From CAVSSX01 sp963730735 (GTDB lineage: Bacteria > Actinomycetota > Acidimicrobiia > Acidimicrobiales > RAAP-2), in contig CAVSSX010000007.1 in the NCBI GenBank assembly GCA_963730735.1, positions 558,001 through 622,000 of the forward strand: DNA of 64,000 nt, read 5' to 3'. Within the stretch, counting starts at the first letter, position 1. Every line of letters begins with the position of its first letter. This document shows positions 9,973 to 17,287 of the stretch, in pieces. The translations under genes and the position numbers were made by a program. The notes beneath the pieces are model-generated. The model worked only from the letters and a program-made list of their open reading frames with translations. It did no database searches and was not told the DNA's origin.

Positions 9973-10551
9973 GTGGCCGAGCACAGCTCACGCACCCACC
10001 CGCCCATCCGTCACATCTGGGGGTCGGACGATCGGCTCGGCGACCGAGTCACCCAGATCATCCTGCACCCCTCGAGCGTGAAGCTCATCAAGTACGCCGC
10101 CGTGTCGGTGATCTCGACGGTCATCGCCCAGGTGGTCCTGCTCTTCACGTTCGGTGTCTTCCGACTGATGAGCGAGGTCCCGGCCAACATCGTGGCCAAC
10201 CTGGCGGCGACCGTCCCCTCCTACTACCTGAACCGCTCGTGGGTGTGGGGCAAGAACGGCAAGTCCCACCTGTGGCGCGAGGTCATGCCGTTCTGGATCA
10301 TGAGCTTCATCGGCCTCGGGTTCTCCACCCTGGCCGTGTGGGCCGCCGGCTCGTTCGCCCGTGACCACCACCTCTCCCATGGCGCCACGACGCTGCTGGT
10401 CAACTTCGCCAACCTGGCCAGCTTCGGCATCCTGTGGGTCGGCAAGTACCTCGTGTACCAGAAGCTCTTCCACGTGGCCCCGGTGGAGTACGTGGAGCAC
10501 CACGAGCACAACCACGACCTCGAGCTCGAGGGCGACCACGAGGCCGTCTAG
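9973..10551 (+). CDS. GtrA-like membrane protein
   Basis: Small polytopic protein of 192 residues with four hydrophobic helices (KLIKYAAVSVISTVIAQVVL, PANIVANLAATVPSYYLNRS, REVMPFWIMSFIGLGFSTLA and TTLLVNFANLASFGILWVGK). The YYLNRSWVWG motif is characteristic of the GtrA/DPMS family. These proteins are thought to help flip or present polyprenyl-phosphate sugars for cell-surface glycosylation. The C terminus is His/Glu-rich. The GTG at 9973 was preferred to the ATG at 9952 because it is correctly spaced from TAGGAT (9959-9964), while the ATG would lie upstream of that promoter. The sugar substrate cannot be inferred. Confidence 0.85.
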   Translation: MAEHSSRTHPPIRHIWGSDDRLGDRVTQIILHPSSVKLIKYAAVSVISTVIAQVVLLFTFGVFRLMSEVPANIVANLAATVPSYYLNRSWVWGKNGKSHLWREVMPFWIMSFIGLGFSTLAVWAAGSFARDHHLSHGATTLLVNFANLASFGILWVGKYLVYQKLFHVAPVEYVEHHEHNHDLELEGDHEAV

Positions 10552-10609
10552 CCGACGGCGGTACGGCGCCGGGCGGTAGGGCGGCGGGCCGAGCAGCCGC
10601 CCGGCCTGG

Positions 10610-11098
10610 TCAGTCCCGGAAGTTGATGAACTGCAGCGGGATGCCGAAGTCCTCGGCCTTGGCCCCGGCGATGACCGCCTGCAGGTCGTCGCGCTTCTTG
10701 CCGGTCACCCGGAGCTGTTCGCCCTGGGTCTGCGAGCTCAGTCCCTTGAGACCCAGGTCCTTGATGAACTTGTTGAGCTTCTTGGCGTGCTCCTGGGAGA
10801 TCCCGGCCACGATGACCAGGCGCTGGCGGGCGGTGCCCTTGGTGGCTTCCTCGATCTTCTGGGCGTCGAAGGACTTGAGCGAGACCTGGCGCTTCACCAG
10901 CTTCTCCTGGAGCACCTGGTAGAGGGCCCGCAGCCGGTCCTCGGTGGAGGAGTGGAGGGTCAGCTCCTTCTCCCCGATCTCCACGGTCGAGTCGGTGCCC
11001 TTGAAGTCGAAGCGGGTGGCGGCTTCGCGGTTGGTCTGGTCGACCGCGTTGCGGACCTCCTGCATGTCGACCTCGGAGACGATGTCAAAGCTCGGCAT
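10610..11098 (-). CDS. yajQ: YajQ family cyclic-di-GMP/nucleotide-binding protein
   Basis: Protein of 162 residues that matches YajQ (UPF0234) along its whole length: MPSFDIVSEVDMQEVRNAVD at the start, FDFKGTD, a central GISQEHAKKLNKFIKDLGLK segment and IPLQFINFRD at the end. Members form two ferredoxin-like folds and bind nucleotides or RNA; some bind cyclic di-GMP. The role here is unknown. On the minus strand TACGCT lies 6 nt before the ATG, so translation is probably leaderless. Confidence 0.95.
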   Translation of the reverse strand: MPSFDIVSEVDMQEVRNAVDQTNREAATRFDFKGTDSTVEIGEKELTLHSSTEDRLRALYQVLQEKLVKRQVSLKSFDAQKIEEATKGTARQRLVIVAGISQEHAKKLNKFIKDLGLKGLSSQTQGEQLRVTGKKRDDLQAVIAGAKAEDFGIPLQFINFRD

Positions 11099-11104
11099 GG
11101 CCAC

Positions 11105-11110
11105 AGCGTA
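11105..11110 (-). promoter_or_regulatory. -10 box TACGCT of yajQ
   Basis: Read on the minus strand, TACGCT is followed by 6 nt (GTGGCC) and then the yajQ ATG. This is the leaderless layout again. Confidence 0.55.
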
Positions 11111-11176
11111 CCGGCCACGTTCGGCCGAGGTCCGTCCGACCGGTGGCCGCCGCACGACCGGCCGGTGGCGGACGGG

Positions 11177-11182
11177 TATCCT
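11177..11182 (+). promoter_or_regulatory. -10 box TATCCT of tRNA-Tyr
   Basis: TATCCT ends 11 nt before the mature 5' end of tRNA-Tyr. No convincing -35 was found. Confidence 0.45.
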
Positions 11183-11193
11183 CTGTCGCCTCG

Positions 11194-11275
11194 GGGTCGG
11201 TGTCCGAGTGGCCAAAGGAAGCAGACTGTAAATCTGCCGGCTCAGCCTACGGAGGTTCGAATCCTTCCCGGCCCA
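11194..11275 (+). tRNA. tRNA-Tyr (anticodon GTA)
   Basis: A complete cloverleaf can be drawn: acceptor GGGTCGG pairs with CCGGCCC, the anticodon arm is GCAGA-CTGTAAA-TCTGC with anticodon GTA, there is a long variable arm (type II), and the T arm is GGAGG-TTCGAAT-CCTTC. The discriminator is A. CCA is not encoded. Confidence 0.95.
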
Positions 11276-11405
11276 CGCAGTGACGCCCCGGACGGCCCGC
11301 CGTTCGGGGCGTCGTCGTTCCGTCGACGACCTTCGCCGTCGACGCTCGAGGAGGGGTGCATGGTCGAGCGCAGCCACCGACACGGCCATCGGGACGACCC
11401 CGACG

Positions 11406-11940
11406 ATGACCGTGGCCGACCTCCTGGCGCTGTTCGAGGCGGGGGGCGACGCCACGTACGGCGAGGACGTCACGCTGGCCTCCCACTCGCTCCAGAGCGC
11501 CGCGCTGGCCCGGGCCGACGGTGCCGCCGACGAGCTGGTGGCGTCGGCCCTCCTCCACGACGTGGGCCATCTGTTGGGCGACGTCCCGGGCGGTCCGGGC
11601 GACGGCGCCGACGACCGCCACGAGGCGGTGGGCGGCCGGTTGCTCGGCCAGGTCTTCGGGCCGGCCGTGGCCCGACCGGTGAGCCTGCACGTGACGGCCA
11701 AACGCTGGCGGTGTGCCGTCGATCCCGGGTACCTCGAGGCGCTGTCGCCCACGTCGGTGGCGTCGTTGGCCCTTCAGGGCGGCCCGCTCGACGCCGCCGG
11801 CTGCCGGCGGTTCGAGGCCCACCCGGGCTTCGAGGCGGCGATCGAGCTCCGCCGTTGGGACGACCTGGCCAAGGTGGTCGACGCCGACGTGGCGCCGCTG
11901 TCGGCCTATGTCGCGCTGCTCGACCGCCTGTCGCGGGTAG
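11406..11940 (+). CDS. HD-domain PhnZ-like mixed-valence diiron oxygenase (3' end frame uncertain)
   Basis: About 175 residues match the PhnZ/TmpB family of HD-domain diiron oxygenases, which cleave C-P bonds of hydroxylated aminophosphonates. Iron ligand candidates counted from the ATG at 11406 are H27, H51-D52, H72, H95 and D159 or D161. Also present are E20, K99 and the family segment LQGGPLDAAGCRRFE. Y18 is one residue closer to E20 than in PhnZ. The literal frame does not stop after the domain but runs out of register through the next gene to 12311. A +1 change would use the TAG at 11938-11940. A Shine-Dalgarno (GAGGAGGGG) sits before an ATG at 11360 in another frame, so the 5' end may also be shifted. 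No PhnY partner is nearby. Confidence 0.72.
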
Positions 11941-11970
11941 GACGAACCCAGAGGGGAGGGAGGTCCCACG

Positions 11971-12311
11971 ATGAGCGAGCAGCGACGGCGACTACGCCGA
12001 CCGGCGGATCGAGTGCACCTCCGAGGGGATCGGGATCCACGGGTACTACTTCCCGTGGGGGACCAAGCACGTGTCCTACGAGCAGGTCCGCGCCCTGCAG
12101 CGTTTCGAGCTGTCGGCCTTCCGGGGCCGGGGGCGCATCTGGGGCAGCGGCGACCTGCGGCACTGGGCCAACTTCGACCCGGGCCGAACGAAGAAGTCGG
12201 TCGGCTTCTTCCTCGACGTCGGGACGCCGCATCCAGCCCTTCGTCACCCCCGACGACCCGGACCGGTTCGAGCGGACCCTGCGCCGGCACTGCCAGCTCG
12301 ACGCCGCCTGA
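11971..12311 (+). pseudogene. Small PH-like hypothetical protein, broken by two +1 shifts
   Basis: A coherent protein of about 112 residues can be rebuilt only by changing frame twice. It starts at the ATG at 11971 (after GGGGAGGGAGG), shifts at about 11983 into a frame reading DYADRRIECTSEGIGIHGYY, and continues through SAFRGRGRIWGSGDLRHW. It shifts again near 12220 into RRIQPFVTPDDPDRFERTLR and ends at the TGA at 12309-12311. The span is 341 nt, exactly 113 codons plus two bases. It resembles small bacterial PH-domain-like hypothetical proteins (weak recognition). Whether this is decay or assembly error cannot be told from one sequence. Confidence 0.55.
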
Positions 12312-12374
12312 GTCGCCGTCCCGGGCACCGCTCGAATGCCGAATCGGCCCATGACCTGGGCCATGGACGATCAC

Positions 12375-12402
12375 TTGCACCACCGATGGTGCCCATTACA
12401 AT
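12375..12402 (+). promoter_or_regulatory. Sigma70-type promoter with embedded inverted repeat
   Basis: TTGCAC (12375-12380), a 16-bp spacer and TACAAT (12397-12402) make one of the strongest-looking promoters in the window. GCACCA-CCGA-TGGTGC (12377-12392), a perfect 6-bp inverted repeat, overlaps the -35 and fills the spacer, as a repressor operator would. The leader to the mannosyltransferase start is about 160 nt. Confidence 0.6.
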
Positions 12403-12568
12403 GGGGTTACGAATCGGGGGTCTCCCTCGTCCGTTCCCGTCCGGGGCCCCCTCCGACGGCGACCGCCGCAGGTGCCGGTCACAGGACGAGCTGCGACCCT
12501 GCTGGCATCCGAATTTCCGAGCGCCGCCCTGGTGACACCGGTGGCCCCGAGGCGAGGTCGAGGTAGCG

Positions 12569-14300
12569 GTGGCAGACAACCCGAGCACCCCAGCCGGGCC
12601 GGAGGCCCAGGAGGGCGCGCTCGGGCGCCTGGACGGTCTGCGGGACGGCCGGGCGGTGACGGCGGTCGCCGACCTGGGCGACGCCGCCCGACGCCTGGCC
12701 GGCCGGCTCTCGGTCCGGGCCGAGGTCGTGAAGGTCCGGGTGCTGCCCACCGGGATGCTGGCCGATCGGGTCCAGTCGGACCTCGACGACCCCCACGACT
12801 GGCGCTTCCTGCGCTGGCCGGCCTTCCTCGGGTTCCTGGCCCTGGCCATGATCGCCGCCGGGGCCTCCATGCCGAGCCTCGCCGTTCATCGAGGTGCCCT
12901 CGACCTGGTTCTTCGGTTCCCGCACGGCCACCGCGTCCTCGCAGTCCGACCTGGTGCTGCTGATCGGGCTGGTCGCCGTCTACGGCGGTCTGGTGCTGTT
13001 CATGCGGGTGTGGTTCGGGCTGACCCGGGCGCTGTCCCGTCGCCCCGGGGTGCCCATCCGCTACCTCGGCTGGATCCTGGTGCTGTGGATCATCCCGATG
13101 CTGGTGGTGGCGCCGATCTTCAGCAAGGACGTGTACAGCTACGCCGCCCAGGGCGAGATGATGAGCCGGCACATCAACCCCTACAACTACGGGCCGTTCA
13201 CCCTCGGCTCGGGCCCCTACGTCAGCCCGGTCGACCCGCTCTGGGGCAACACGCCCGCCCCCTACGGCCCCATCTTCTTGGTGATGGACGGGTTCTTCGC
13301 CAGCATCAGCTTCCACAACCAGCTGGTCACGGTGATCCTGCTGCGGCTCTCGGCCGTGGCCGGGGTGGCCCTGATCGCCTGGTGCATCCCCAAGCTGGCC
13401 CGGGCCTACGGCCGGGACCCGGGCGACATCTTCATGCTGGCCGTGCTCAACCCCCTGGTCATCCTGATGCTGGTCGGTGGGGCCCACAACGACGCCCTCA
13501 TGCTCGGCCTGCTGGTCGCCGGCATCACGGCGGCCAAGCTCCGCCACCCGGCGTGGGGGGTGGTGCTGTGCACCCTGGCGGCGGCGATCAAGATCCCGGC
13601 CGCCCTCGGGATCGTCTACATCGCCTGGGACTGGATGGGCACCGGTCTGCCGTGGCGCCAGCGCGTCCGCCCGTTGGTCAGCGCCGGGCTGATCGCCATC
13701 AGCATCATGGGCTTGCTGTCCATCGTGAGCGGACTCGGGATCGGCTGGATCGCCAACCTCGAGACCCCGGGCACGGTCCGCAGCTGGCTGGCCCCGTCCA
13801 CCGGCATCGGGATGGGCCTCTCGGGCTTCGCCCACCTGGTCGGGCTCAACGTCTCGCTGGGAGGCGTCCTGTCGGTCACCCGGGTGCTCGGCCTGGCCTC
13901 GGCGGCGGTCCTGGCCGTCTACCTGCTGAAGGAGAGCGACCGGATCGGCTCGCTCAAGGCCCTCGGGCTGACCCTGCTGCTGTTCGTGGCCCTCGGCCCG
14001 GTCGTCCAGCCGTGGTACCTCACCTGGGGCCTGGTCCTGCTGGCCCCGGTGGCCTCGACCCGGCTGCGCAACCTGATCATCGTGCTGTCGATCATCTCGC
14101 CGTTCTTCCAGCTGACGGGGGGTCGGGTGCTGCTCAACGAGCTCATCCACGCCAACCCGCTGGCCGTCGCCGCCGCCTGGCTGGCCCTGTTGGGGGCGTT
14201 GCTCATCCCCCTGGGCCGGTGGTCGACGGCGTGGCGGTGGGAGCCCGACCCGTTCGAGTCGACCGACCGGTCACTCCCGCTGGCCATCGCCGACTCCTGA
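12569..14300 (+). CDS. mptB: MptB-like polyprenol-phosphomannose-dependent alpha-1,6-mannosyltransferase (one frame break)
   Basis: GT-C type integral membrane mannosyltransferase that would extend an alpha-1,6-mannan or lipomannan backbone using polyprenyl-phosphate-mannose. Signatures are FSKDVYSYAAQGEMM, NTPAPYGPIFLVMDGFF and VGGAHNDALMLGLL, within about a dozen hydrophobic helices. The N-terminal ~100 residues are cytoplasmic plus the first helix. They lie in a different frame (GTG at 12569) from the rest, which is open from before 12894 to 14300. Removing one base near 12881 joins ...ASMPSL to PFIEVPSTWFFG; the span of 1732 nt is 577 codons plus one base. If the break is real, only an N-terminally truncated form starting near 12894 could be made. 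Confidence 0.82.
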
Positions 14301-14308
14301 GCCGTCCT

Positions 14309-14346
14309 CTCCTGACCGCCGACGCTGACGCCGCTCCTGACCGCCG
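14309..14346 (+). repeat. 13-bp direct repeat between convergent genes
   Basis: CTCCTGACCGCCG occurs at 14309-14321 and 14334-14346, 25 bp apart. It lies in the short gap between the mannosyltransferase and the acetyltransferase. No function is evident. Confidence 0.5.
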
Positions 14347-14401
14347 CCCCTCACGCGAGGCCGCCCGGCGGTGACCGACCGGGCCCGGCCGGACGGCGAG
14401 C

Positions 14402-14923
14402 TCAGAGCAGCCGTTGGAGCTCGACCACGTCGAGCCAGCGGCCGTGCTTGCGGCCGACCTCGCGCTCGATCCCCACCACGTCGAAGCCGCAGGCCTGGTG
14501 GAGGCGGATGGAGCCCTGGTTCTCGCCCACGATGCGGGCGATCACGGTGTGGAACCCGTGGTCGGCCGCCAGCACCAGCAGCTCGTCGAGCACCACCCGT
14601 CCGACCCCGGCCTGGCGATGGGCCCGGTCGACGTAGACCGAGTCCTCGACGGTGGTGGCGTAGGCCGGGCGCTCCCGGTAGGGGGAGAGCGACCCGAAGC
14701 CGAGCACGATCTCGCCCCCGTCGCCGGCCCGGCCCTCGGCCTCGCCGGGATCGGCCACGGCCACCACCACCGGGTGGGCCCCGGCGTGGTCGGCCAGCCA
14801 GGCCAGCTGCTCGGCCGAGCTGCGGGGCAGGATGTCGAAGGTGACCGTGGTCGTCTCGACCTCGACGTTGTAGATGGCCCGGAGGGCCTCGGCGTCACCG
14901 GTGGTCGCCAGGCGGGTCCGCAT
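14402..14923 (-). CDS. GNAT N-acetyltransferase, phosphinothricin-acetyltransferase-like
   Basis: Acetyl-CoA-dependent N-acetyltransferase of 173 residues in the PAT/Bar-like GNAT branch. The N terminus has the branch pattern (AIYNVEVETTTVTFDI) and the centre has DSVYVDRAHRQAGVGRVVLD, the acetyl-CoA pyrophosphate loop (R/Q-x-x-G-x-G/A). The C-terminal NQGSIRLHQACGFDVVG is also typical. Homologues acetylate phosphinothricin, methionine sulfoximine or other amino acids; the substrate here is unknown. Minus-strand TACGAT lies 7 nt before the ATG, a leaderless layout. It is convergent with mptB. Confidence 0.87.
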   Translation of the reverse strand: MRTRLATTGDAEALRAIYNVEVETTTVTFDILPRSSAEQLAWLADHAGAHPVVVAVADPGEAEGRAGDGGEIVLGFGSLSPYRERPAYATTVEDSVYVDRAHRQAGVGRVVLDELLVLAADHGFHTVIARIVGENQGSIRLHQACGFDVVGIEREVGRKHGRWLDVVELQRLL

Positions 14924-14930
14924 CCGGGCG

Positions 14931-14936
14931 ATCGTA
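14931..14936 (-). promoter_or_regulatory. -10 box TACGAT of the GNAT gene
   Basis: On the minus strand TACGAT precedes the ATG at 14923 by 7 nt with no Shine-Dalgarno. Confidence 0.55.
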
Positions 14937-15022
14937 CCGACCGGGCCCGGCGTCGGGCCCGATGGTCGGGCGGGGGAGCCGGGGCGGCCACGGCCGAGGG
15001 GCGACCCCGTCGCCAGGGTGGC

Positions 15023-15028
15023 TACACT
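15023..15028 (+). promoter_or_regulatory. -10 box TACACT for the tRNA-Thr/Met-rpmG unit
   Basis: TACACT lies 24 nt before mature tRNA-Thr. The tRNA-Thr, tRNA-Met and rpmG genes follow closely and may share this transcript. Confidence 0.4.
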
Positions 15029-15052
15029 GTCTCGGCGGCCGAGGGCCGTGGT

Positions 15053-15125
15053 GCCCCCTTAGCTCAGTCGGCAGAGCACAGCCATGGTAAGGCTGGTGTC
15101 GTCGGTTCGATTCCGACAGGGGGCT
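15053..15125 (+). tRNA. tRNA-Thr (anticodon GGT)
   Basis: Acceptor GCCCCCT pairs with AGGGGGC, the anticodon arm is CAGCC-ATGGTAA-GGCTG giving GGT, and the T loop is GGTTCGATTCC. The discriminator is T and CCA is not encoded. Confidence 0.95.
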
Positions 15126-15132
15126 CGCCCCT

Positions 15133-15209
15133 GGCGGCGTAGCTCAGTTGGTTAGAGCACACGGCTCATAATCGTGTTGTCGCGGGTTCGAGTCCCGCCG
15201 CCGCTACCA
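15133..15209 (+). tRNA. tRNA-Met (anticodon CAT), CCA encoded
   Basis: Acceptor GGCGGCG pairs with CGCCGCT, the anticodon arm is CACGG-CTCATAA-TCGTG, and the T arm is GCGGG-TTCGAGT-CCCGC. It ends in ACCA, so CCA is templated, unlike the other three tRNAs here. The G1-T72 wobble pair and the lack of three G-C pairs in the anticodon stem argue for elongator rather than initiator tRNA. CAT tRNAs can also be the Ile precursor. Confidence 0.93.
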
Positions 15210-15264
15210 CCCTCGGGGATGCCCGGGGGCACGTGCAAGAAGCGAACGAAGCAGAGGGATCGAC

Positions 15265-15429
15265 GTGGCCAAGAACGAGAAGCGGGTGCAGGTGACCCTG
15301 GCGTGCGAGGAGTGCAAGCGCCGGAACTACATCACCACCAAGAACAAGCTGAACGACCGCGAGCGCATCGAGATGCAGAAGTTCTGCCGCTTCGACCGTC
15401 GTCACACCCTGCACAAGGAGACTCGCTGA
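15265..15429 (+). CDS. rpmG: 50S ribosomal protein L33
   Basis: Protein of 54 residues starting at the GTG at 15265. It matches bL33: LACEECKRRNYITTKNKLN in the middle and HTLHKETR at the end. The first zinc pair CEEC is intact, but the second pair is C-R-F-D, so the fourth cysteine is replaced by Asp. This could still bind zinc through Asp or be a partly degenerate site. The position between tRNA genes and secE-nusG is conserved in actinobacteria. Confidence 0.95.
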   Translation: MAKNEKRVQVTLACEECKRRNYITTKNKLNDRERIEMQKFCRFDRRHTLHKETR

Positions 15430-15451
15430 GCCTCGGGTGACCGGCCGGTGC

Positions 15452-15457
15452 TATCCT
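15452..15457 (+). promoter_or_regulatory. -10 box TATCCT for tRNA-Trp/secE
   Basis: TATCCT lies 66 nt before tRNA-Trp and after the rpmG stop. It may drive a tRNA-Trp-secE-nusG transcript. Confidence 0.4.
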
Positions 15458-15523
15458 CGCGCACCGATCCCCAGGTCAGTCGGTGACTCACGCTCGCCGA
15501 GGGCGACCGAGGGCCGCCCACCG

Positions 15524-15596
15524 AGGGCAGTAGCTCAACTGGTAGAGCACCGGTCTCCAAAACCGGCGGTTGGGGGTTCGAGTCCCTCCTGCCCTG
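15524..15596 (+). tRNA. tRNA-Trp (anticodon CCA)
   Basis: Acceptor AGGGCAG pairs with CTGCCCT, the anticodon arm is CCGGT-CTCCAAA-ACCGG giving CCA, and the T arm is GGGGG-TTCGAGT-CCCTC. The discriminator is G. CCA is not encoded. Confidence 0.95.
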
Positions 15597-15704
15597 CTCA
15601 GACGTTGTCCACATGCCCAGCAGTCCCCGAATCCCTACCTCACCCGGAGCACCACCCGTGAACCGCGCACCCCATCGCTCGAGACGTCGGCAGGAGGCCC
15701 GCTG

Positions 15705-15956
15705 ATGGCGATCACCGACGTCCCGGCCCGGTCGGAGCCGGACGAGGGTCGCCGCCGAGCCGGGCGGCGCCGGACCTCCCCGGCCACCTTCGTCCGGGAG
15801 ATCCGCGACGAGATGCGCCAGGTGGCGTGGCCGAGCCGGGCCGAGATGCTGAACTACACCGCCGTCGTGCTCACCACGCTGGTGTTCATGATCTCGCTGA
15901 TATTTCTGCTCAACTATGCCTACGGAAAATTCATCCTCTTCCTGTTCCACAAGTGA
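15705..15956 (+). CDS. secE: Preprotein translocase subunit SecE
   Basis: Protein of 83 residues, the essential small clamp of the SecYEG translocon. A basic N-terminal extension precedes the conserved amphipathic helix (FVREIRDEMRQVAWPSRAEM), followed by one membrane helix (AVVLTTLVFMISLIFLLNYA). AGGAGG at 15692-15697 sets the ATG at 15705. It lies between tRNA-Trp and nusG, the usual order. Confidence 0.95.
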   Translation: MAITDVPARSEPDEGRRRAGRRRTSPATFVREIRDEMRQVAWPSRAEMLNYTAVVLTTLVFMISLIFLLNYAYGKFILFLFHK

Positions 15957-15995
15957 TCTGCAACAACCTCCCTACGTGAACCGATCGGTGTACCA

Positions 15996-16748
15996 GTGAC
16001 CCTCGACGACGACCAGACCATCTCCGACGACGGCGCCGTGGCGACCGAGGAGCCGGCCGCGCCCCCGGTCGCCGAGGCGGCCGAGGGTGAGGCCACCGAC
16101 GGCGAGCCGGTCGTCGTCGACGCCACCGAGGGCGAGGCCCGGGTGGCCGAGGACGAGTACGACGAGGACGACGAGGAGCCGGAGTACGTCCCGAGCCCCT
16201 ACGACCGCCCCGGCCGCTGGTACGTCGTGCACACCTACTCGGGCTACGAGAACAAGGTGCGGTCCAACCTGGCCAACGTGGTGGCCTCCCGGGGCATGGA
16301 GGACCGCGTCTTCGAGGTCGTGATCCCGATGGAGGACGTCGTCGAGTTCAAGGCCGGCAAGAAGGTGACCGTCCAGAAGAAGGTGTTCCCGGGCTACCTG
16401 CTGGTCCGCTGCGACCTCGACGACGACAGCTGGGGAGCCATCCGCAACACCCCCGGTGTCACCGGGTTCGTCGGCCCAGGGACCAAGCCCACGCCGCTGT
16501 CGCGCCGAGAGGTCGAGAACATCCTCCAGGTCAAGGCGGAGGGCGCCGAGACACCGACCAAGAGGACCCGACCCCGGCTCGAGTACGAAGTCGACGAGAC
16601 GGTCCGGGTCAAGGAAGGCCCGTTCGCCGACTTCTCGGGCCAGATCGCCGAGATCAACGAGGACCAGCTGAAGTTGAAGGTGCTGGTCAACATCTTCGGC
16701 CGGGAGACCCCGGTCGAGCTCGAGTTCAGTCAGGTCGCCAAGCTGTAG
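15996..16748 (+). CDS. nusG: Transcription elongation/antitermination factor NusG
   Basis: Protein of 250 residues: a poorly conserved, strongly acidic N-terminal extension of about 70 residues, the NGN domain (starting RWYVVHTYSGYENKVRSNL, with KKVFPGYLLVRCDLDDDSW), and a C-terminal KOW domain (VKEGPFADFSGQIAEI). It binds RNA polymerase and couples it to ribosomes or Rho. The GTG at 15996 lacks a clear Shine-Dalgarno, so the exact start within the acidic region is uncertain. Extended acidic N termini are known in actinobacterial NusG. Confidence 0.94.
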   Translation: MTLDDDQTISDDGAVATEEPAAPPVAEAAEGEATDGEPVVVDATEGEARVAEDEYDEDDEEPEYVPSPYDRPGRWYVVHTYSGYENKVRSNLANVVASRGMEDRVFEVVIPMEDVVEFKAGKKVTVQKKVFPGYLLVRCDLDDDSWGAIRNTPGVTGFVGPGTKPTPLSRREVENILQVKAEGAETPTKRTRPRLEYEVDETVRVKEGPFADFSGQIAEINEDQLKLKVLVNIFGRETPVELEFSQVAKL

Positions 16749-16750
16749 GT

Positions 16751-16780
16751 CCCGGGCCCGCCGTGCCGGCGGGACCCGGG
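16751..16780 (+). terminator. GC-rich stem-loop between nusG and rplK
   Basis: CCCGGGcCCGCCG pairs with CGGCGGGaCCCGGG around a short loop, with one bulge. There is no U tract, so it may be an attenuator or RNA-stability element rather than a full terminator. Confidence 0.45.
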
Positions 16781-16800
16781 CAACGATGAAGGAGTAGTCC

Positions 16801-17232
16801 ATGCCACCGAAGAAGCGTGTGCTGGCCGTGGTGAAGATCCAGCTGGAGGCCGGTGCGGCAACGCCCGCGCCCCCGGTCGGGACGGCCCTCGGGCCGCACG
16901 GCGTCCAGACCATGGAGTTCTGCAAGCAGTACAACGCGGCGACCGAGTCCCAGCGGGGCACGGTGGTCCCGGTCGACATCACCATCTACGAGGACCGGAG
17001 CTTCAGCTTCGTCCTCAAGACCCCGCCGACCCCGGTCCTGCTGCGCCAGGCCTCCGGGCTGGCCAAGGGATCGACCACCGCCGGCCGGGAGCAGGTGGGC
17101 ACCATCACCGACGCCCAGCTGGCCGACATCGCCAAGATCAAGCTGCAGGACCTGAACACCGATGACGTCGAGGCGGCCAAGCGCCAGATCGCCGGCACCG
17201 CCCGATCGATGGGGATCGCCGTCGCCGGCTGA
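16801..17232 (+). CDS. rplK: 50S ribosomal protein L11
   Basis: uL11 of 143 residues, which forms the GTPase-associated stalk base with 23S rRNA and binds thiostrepton. The N-terminal proline-rich LEAGAATPAPPVGTALGPHG and the C-terminal RNA-binding segment (ADIAKIKLQDLNTDDVEAAK, IAGTARSMGI) are typical. GAAGGAG lies about 7 nt before the ATG. It is followed by rplA as usual. Confidence 0.98.
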   Translation: MPPKKRVLAVVKIQLEAGAATPAPPVGTALGPHGVQTMEFCKQYNAATESQRGTVVPVDITIYEDRSFSFVLKTPPTPVLLRQASGLAKGSTTAGREQVGTITDAQLADIAKIKLQDLNTDDVEAAKRQIAGTARSMGIAVAG

Positions 17233-17287
17233 CGGCCCCGAGACCACGCCCGGCGGTCGCCGCCGGACACGAGGGAGTACACACGAC

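Noticed and set aside
14309..14346. Direct repeat as a possible attachment site
   Set aside because: The copies are only 25 bp apart, with no integrase or tRNA next to them.
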